NCBI GenBank assembly: GCA_018377235.1
Contig: JAGZZT010000012.1
Coordinates: 1-64,000 of the forward strand
Direction of reading: 5' to 3'
Origin: Clostridium sp.
GTDB taxonomy: Bacteria; Bacillota; Clostridia; Lachnospirales; Lachnospiraceae
Length of the DNA: 64,000 nucleotides
The position numbers and the translations under genes are program-made. The notes under the pieces were generated by a model. The model had not been told where the DNA came from. It ran no database searches and saw only the letters and a list, made by a program, of their open reading frames with translations. Numbering within the stretch: position 1 is the stretch's first letter; the number at the start of each line of letters is the position of its first letter. Positions 60,420 through 64,000 of the stretch are shown piece by piece.

Positions 60420-61241
60420 CTACTGCAGAGAACCTACGTAATTGAGCGCTTCCTCGCCCCAGGCCTCTTTAACTGCGTCCTCTGTCGGCTGTACCATGTC
60501 AATGGTAATCTCCAGCTCGTAGTCAGCGTCTGCATATCCTGGATGTGCCTCGTCCAGAGCGACCTCTTTCTTAACATGGAAAGAATTTCCGGCTTCCTTT
60601 GCTGCTTCTGCAGCTGCTAACATCTCTGTGTCTTTTTCTCCCTCTTCTGCTGTCAGCCACTCTGTATCAGCGTCCGGCTTGCTGTCCTTTCCTTCTGTTG
60701 TGCAGTATTTATAAGTTGTTGTATACACTCCCATATCTGTGTCTTTATCTAAGGTTACAGACTCTAACAGGCTGTCTGTTGCTGCTCCTGGAGCTAACTG
60801 GCCTTTGTAATACCAGTAGCCGTCTCCACCCTGTGTCCATGCATCGTTAGCAGCCAGATTTTTATGTACAACTGTCTGATCGCCATCTACTAATCCATCT
60901 TCCGTACTAAGCTGTTTTACCTCTGTAAAATCCGGCTGCATTGTACTGTCAATGGCAATCATATTCTGTTCGTTTCTTGACCAGGTCTCTGCCATCTTTA
61001 CACGAACGAGCAGCGGGGAGTTTCCTGTATTCTCAGCTACTACTTCCTTATCTACTGTAGCGCCTGGCTGCCAGTTATCACCATCGGACGGGTTGAAGCT
61101 CTCCACGATGGAACCGCCATAGCTTCCTGTGCTGAATGGGTTGGTGATTGCCGCTGTCTGATTAAAATATGCCCATGTTCCGCCTACTACTGCTACTGCT
61201 GCTAAACCGCCAAGCGCCGCTGCTTTCTTATTCATCTTCAT
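60420..61241 (-). CDS. BsaA-type SipW-dependent matrix protein
   Basis: About 273 residues. Seen: signal KKAAALGGLAAVAVVGGTWA and YFNQTAAITNPFSTGSYGGS, then NWQPGATVDKEVVAENTGNS, LLVRVKMAETWSRNEQNMIA and a late YELEITIDMVQPTEDAVKEA. ATG 61241 has GGAGG 8 nt upstream. It is a paralogue of the neighbouring subunits but has its own central region, rich in acidic residues. It lies between sipW and the next paralogue on the same strand. Confidence 0.87.
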   Translation of the reverse strand: MKMNKKAAALGGLAAVAVVGGTWAYFNQTAAITNPFSTGSYGGSIVESFNPSDGDNWQPGATVDKEVVAENTGNSPLLVRVKMAETWSRNEQNMIAIDSTMQPDFTEVKQLSTEDGLVDGDQTVVHKNLAANDAWTQGGDGYWYYKGQLAPGAATDSLLESVTLDKDTDMGVYTTTYKYCTTEGKDSKPDADTEWLTAEEGEKDTEMLAAAEAAKEAGNSFHVKKEVALDEAHPGYADADYELEITIDMVQPTEDAVKEAWGEEALNYVGSLQ

Positions 61242-61300
61242 TACTTTTTCCTCCTCATAGATTGCTTTATTTCCACCAGTCCGACTGCTGGCCAATGTGC

Positions 61301-62161
61301 TTATTTCTGAAGTTCCCAATCCCAGTTTTCATCTGACGCATGCTGTAATGCTTCCTCGCCAAATACAGCTTTTACTGCGTCTTCTGTGGCCTGGACTGTA
61401 TGAGCCTTGATAGTCAGATTATAGGCTGCGTCTGAATAACCTCTGAAGTTTTCATCTGTCACAATATCAGAGCGCATATGATAAAGTGTTTTTCCCTCTT
61501 CCTTTAACTGCTTAGAAAGCTCTGCCTCTGAAACAGGGTTTCCCTCCTCATCTGTCGGAAAAGGAATCCAGTCTTCTTCCGGAACTGTCTTATCCGGATT
61601 CGTGGAATATTTCTTTACCACTGTGATTTTTCCTAAATCTGCATTCTCCGCAAGCGTCACTGAATCCAGCAAAAGTTCTGTAGTTCCGCCTGCCGGAAGG
61701 GTCTTTGTGTAGTAATAATAACCGTCGCTGTAAACCCATTCTTTTCCAAGATTAAGCTCTTTTTTCACCACCGAATCATCTTTGTCTGTAAGTCCGTCTG
61801 TCGGCTCCTCCTGCCAGACACTTTCAAATTTATTGTCTGCTTCGCCGTGGCCTTCCTCTTTTTCAGTTGTGTCAATGGTAACGTAAGCTTTGCCATCCTT
61901 TTCCCAGGTCTCCTGAAAGCTGACCCGCACCACCATCGGCACATTTCCTGAATTCTTAACTGCAAAATCTTTGTTCACCGTAGTTCCCGGCTTCCAGTTC
62001 TTTCCATCATCCGGCCTGAACTCCTCCACAAGCTCTGTGTCAAAGTTACCGGCTTTCAGGACGTTAACTGCTTCCAAATCTTGATTGAAATATGCCAGGG
62101 AGCCGCCGACTGCAAACACTGCTGCGATTCCTGCAAGAGCAGCGATATGTTTCTTTCTCAT
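61301..62161 (-). CDS. BsaA-type SipW-dependent matrix protein
   Basis: 286 residues. Seen: signal HIAALAGIAAVFAVGGSLAY and FNQDLEAVNVLKAGNFDTEL, then NWKPGTTVNKDFAVKNSGNV, MVVRVSFQETWEKDGKAYVT, YYYTKTLPAGGTTELLLDSV and YNLTIKAHTVQATEDAVKAV. It is closely related to the 60420-61241 product (shared ATEDAVKxx(F/W)GEEAL end). ATG 62161 has AGGAGGAG. It is a probable major fibre subunit. Confidence 0.88.
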   Translation of the reverse strand: MRKKHIAALAGIAAVFAVGGSLAYFNQDLEAVNVLKAGNFDTELVEEFRPDDGKNWKPGTTVNKDFAVKNSGNVPMVVRVSFQETWEKDGKAYVTIDTTEKEEGHGEADNKFESVWQEEPTDGLTDKDDSVVKKELNLGKEWVYSDGYYYYTKTLPAGGTTELLLDSVTLAENADLGKITVVKKYSTNPDKTVPEEDWIPFPTDEEGNPVSEAELSKQLKEEGKTLYHMRSDIVTDENFRGYSDAAYNLTIKAHTVQATEDAVKAVFGEEALQHASDENWDWELQK

Positions 62162-62221
62162 TTTCTGTCTCCTCCTGTCCTCCGCCCCACCTTCCGGCGA
62201 AGCGGCTTTCTATGGCTTTTT

Positions 62222-62854
62222 CTAAGATATTGGAAGCAGGTTCTTCCACTCCAGCTGATTCGTTTCCTCTGTGGACTGTGTCAGTCCCCATCCGGAAACT
62301 GCCAGGGAAGCTTCATCTGCCGGAACTGCTTCTGCATTAAAATCTACGATAAATTTGCCTTTGCTGTAATCAGCTGCGTGATCATCGTTGGACACCTCAG
62401 GATTCAAAGTCAGGCTTTCCAGAAAGTAAGAAGTTTCGCTGCCTTCCTTCCCCTGTCCATTCAGGATATGAGTGTAATAGTAGGTTCCGCTTCCCGCTGG
62501 AATCTCAACCCAGTTTTCACTGAAATCCTGTGGGTAATTCAGCTGAACCATCTCTGTGCTGAGATTCTCCAGTCTGCCTCCTGTCTCTTTATCCGCCCAC
62601 CAGGTCTCCATCTGAAGCCGGAGAACTAAATCCATATCTCCTGTATTCACGAAATATGGTTTTTTATCTACCGTCTCCCCCGGCAGAATAGTATCTGCCG
62701 GGTTAAAGTCTTCTACCATGTCAATGGAACTGCCAGCCGTATCAAACGGGTTCACAATCGACTGAGTATCTGAGTAGTAAGCCCATGTGGAGCTGAATCC
62801 GACTGCCATGACGGAACCGGCCAGGATAACCGCTAATCGTTTATATAATTTCAT
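62222..62854 (-). CDS. SipW-dependent camelysin/BsaA-like protein
   Basis: 210 residues. Seen: signal RLAVILAGSVMAVGFSSTWA and YYSDTQSIVNPFDTAGSSID, then ILPGETVDKKPYFVNTGDMD, LVLRLQMETWWADKE and YYTHILNGQGKEGSETSYFL. It is shorter and more divergent than the other subunits and lacks the final TVQATEDA block. ATG 62854 follows GGGGGGAA and starts 2 bp after the preceding gene, so it is co-translated. Confidence 0.83.
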   Translation of the reverse strand: MKLYKRLAVILAGSVMAVGFSSTWAYYSDTQSIVNPFDTAGSSIDMVEDFNPADTILPGETVDKKPYFVNTGDMDLVLRLQMETWWADKETGGRLENLSTEMVQLNYPQDFSENWVEIPAGSGTYYYTHILNGQGKEGSETSYFLESLTLNPEVSNDDHAADYSKGKFIVDFNAEAVPADEASLAVSGWGLTQSTEETNQLEWKNLLPIS

Positions 62855-62856
62855 AA

Positions 62857-63573
62857 TCAGTTCCCCCCTCCGGCTGTTCCGACAGACCAGATGATCTTTG
62901 CTGTGTCTTTATTGGACGGCCACTGGTCTTCGTTCTGGTCTCTGTCAATTATCGTCGCTCCATCATTAACTGCTGCTGAAATATCCTTGTCAAACAACGC
63001 TGCTGCCGCATCTTCGCTGACCTTCCACTCATCGCTGGCCTGAACTGCCTCTGCCTGAAAATGGATTTCATACTCAGCACCTTTGTACGTATTCTTCAAA
63101 GATTCTTCTAAGCTGTCAATATTGGAAAAATCAACCTGTTCCATGAAACTCTCTGTCGTACTTCCAGCTGGAAGAACCTTCTTATAGTAATACCAGCCGT
63201 CTGCCTCGTTGTACTCCCAATTCTGAGAATTTACTATCTTAGAAGCTACATCCTTGCTTTCGTCCGGCATTTTATTAGAAAGAAGCGTTCCATCTTCTGC
63301 CGTCCAGGTTTCAGAGTAGGTTACTCTGAGAAATACGTCCGCTGAGCCTGGATTCTTAAAGCTTACCTTTTTCGGCTTTGTCCAGTCATCAGGGTTATCA
63401 TCTTTCAGCTCTTCCTCTACCTCTACTTCTACAGTATCTGTAGAAATCTCATTTTTCAGGTTTACCTGATGTCTGATTACCGCGCCTGTGCTGCCGATTC
63501 CGACTGTAAGCGCTGCCAGAAGGGCGATTCCGGACAGCTTGATCATATTTTTTTTCTTTCTGCTTTTATACAA
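62857..63573 (-). CDS. SipW-cluster BsaA-like exported protein
   Basis: About 238 residues. Seen: a basic start and hydrophobic signal (MIKLSGIALLAALTVGIGST), then DDWTKPKKVSFKNPGSADVF, LRVTYSETWTAEDG, YYYKKVLPAGSTTESFMEQV and EIHFQAEAVQASDEW. It keeps the LPAGSTTESF block of the family, but the signal lacks the xWAYxN pattern. Possible starts are GTG 63582, TTG 63573 or ATG 63546. TTG 63573 is best spaced from GGAGGAGG. It overlaps the next upstream gene by a few bases. Confidence 0.75.
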   Translation of the reverse strand: MYKSRKKKNMIKLSGIALLAALTVGIGSTGAVIRHQVNLKNEISTDTVEVEVEEELKDDNPDDWTKPKKVSFKNPGSADVFLRVTYSETWTAEDGTLLSNKMPDESKDVASKIVNSQNWEYNEADGWYYYKKVLPAGSTTESFMEQVDFSNIDSLEESLKNTYKGAEYEIHFQAEAVQASDEWKVSEDAAAALFDKDISAAVNDGATIIDRDQNEDQWPSNKDTAKIIWSVGTAGGGN

Positions 63574-64000
63574 GTGGATCACCCTCCTCCTCTTCCATCT
63601 CTGCTACCTTTTTATTTTTCTTGCCTGTATCTGCCTTTGGCTGAGATTCTGCCGCCTCTCTGGCCGGTGTTTTATCACTTGTAAACGGCGTTCCAGGCTT
63701 TCCATTAGTCCAGTTCGTTACCTGATCTACGCTGTGGAAGTAACCTTCATGCGCCAGGTTGTTTGTTACCTTTACAATCAGATCGTCGCCCGGCTTTACG
63801 GTAAGAACCTTATTGGTGTCATTCCATCTGTCATCTGTTACGTCTGTTTCAGGCTTTTCACCGGCAGCTTTCTGGAATACCTCAATTCCTGTGAGGCTGT
63901 ATTCCATCGGAACTGCCTCTGAAATCTTAAACTGAGCCTCTCCCTCTGTCTTTACAACCGGAGAGATTTCCTCATTTTTCAATGCTACCGATGAGAACGG
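63566..64000 (-). CDS. Partial gene of the fibre cluster, cut by the window edge
   Basis: The frame is open to the last base of the window, so only the C-terminal ~144 residues are seen. It contains SLTGIEVFQKAAGEKPETDV, TVKPGDDLIVKVTNNLAHEG and YFHSVDQVTNWTNGKPGT, and ends in a Lys/Glu-rich tail (KKNKKVAEMEEEEGDPLV). There is no LPXTG. It is probably another exported component of the same operon, since the next gene overlaps its stop. The family cannot be set from this part. Confidence 0.6.
   Translation of the reverse strand, partial: PFSSVALKNEEISPVVKTEGEAQFKISEAVPMEYSLTGIEVFQKAAGEKPETDVTDDRWNDTNKVLTVKPGDDLIVKVTNNLAHEGYFHSVDQVTNWTNGKPGTPFTSDKTPAREAAESQPKADTGKKNKKVAEMEEEEGDPLV

Overview
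The window looks like a chromosome segment of a Lachnospiraceae / Clostridium cluster XIVa gut anaerobe. This is inferred from gene content: a monomeric [FeFe] hydrogenase, a PotCD fusion, a MecA adaptor, a VanW-family protein, a TIGR01440 protein and a SipW/sortase B surface-fibre cluster. No rRNA or tRNA gene was recognised, so the genus is not fixed.

Layout. (1) About 1-21.8 kb is an accessory region, mostly on the minus strand. It holds an AbiF-type HEPN gene with its own small RNA (0.25-1.3 kb). It then holds an integrative mobilizable element: large serine recombinase, RhuM-like protein, D5 helicase, CHC2 primase, MobV relaxase with a candidate oriT, a helicase/methyltransferase restriction-like pair, a small resolvase, an excisionase-like HTH protein and a DUF6076 protein. 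Next come a three-gene CBASS operon (CD-NTase, E2-like protein, S-4TM pore effector) and a divergent AAA ATPase. The right end lies in the 3' part of rlmD, whose last ~90 codons look like an element-supplied replacement tail. (2) 21.5-31.3 kb is host-like: rlmD, a TIGR01440 protein, aroC, a lactonase-fold protein, and a polyamine regulator-transporter operon (XRE-cupin, potA, potB, potCD). (3) 31.3-32.7 kb is a small AT-rich insertion between two near-identical ~88 bp repeats. It carries a type III toxin-antitoxin locus: a strong promoter, three exact-length 36-nt RNA repeats, a terminator hairpin and a ToxN-family toxin. (4) 32.8-54.5 kb is again host core: GNAT, NifX-like protein, hydrogenase, nagB/nagA, trmL, an aminotransferase with an Lrp regulator, VanW, nth, radical SAM, dCMP deaminase, TsaC/Sua5, amidase, GH18, a protein kinase fused to a MinD-like domain, and mecA. 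(5) 54.5-55.2 kb holds a DUF1858 gene with an in-frame TGA at the second position of its CxxC motif (probable selenocysteine) and a divergent 2[4Fe-4S] ferredoxin. (6) 55.2-64 kb holds an AEC transporter, then a minus-strand cluster of sortase B, an LPXTG protein, the SipW signal peptidase and at least five SipW-dependent BsaA/camelysin-like matrix proteins, cut by the right edge.

How the parts fit. The left third is a mobile defence island in which several anti-phage modules (AbiF, restriction-like pair, CBASS, possibly the AAA ATPase) sit with a mobilizable element next to rlmD. A separate RNA-antitoxin module has landed behind the polyamine operon. The right end is a self-contained secretion, maturation and anchoring system for surface fibres.
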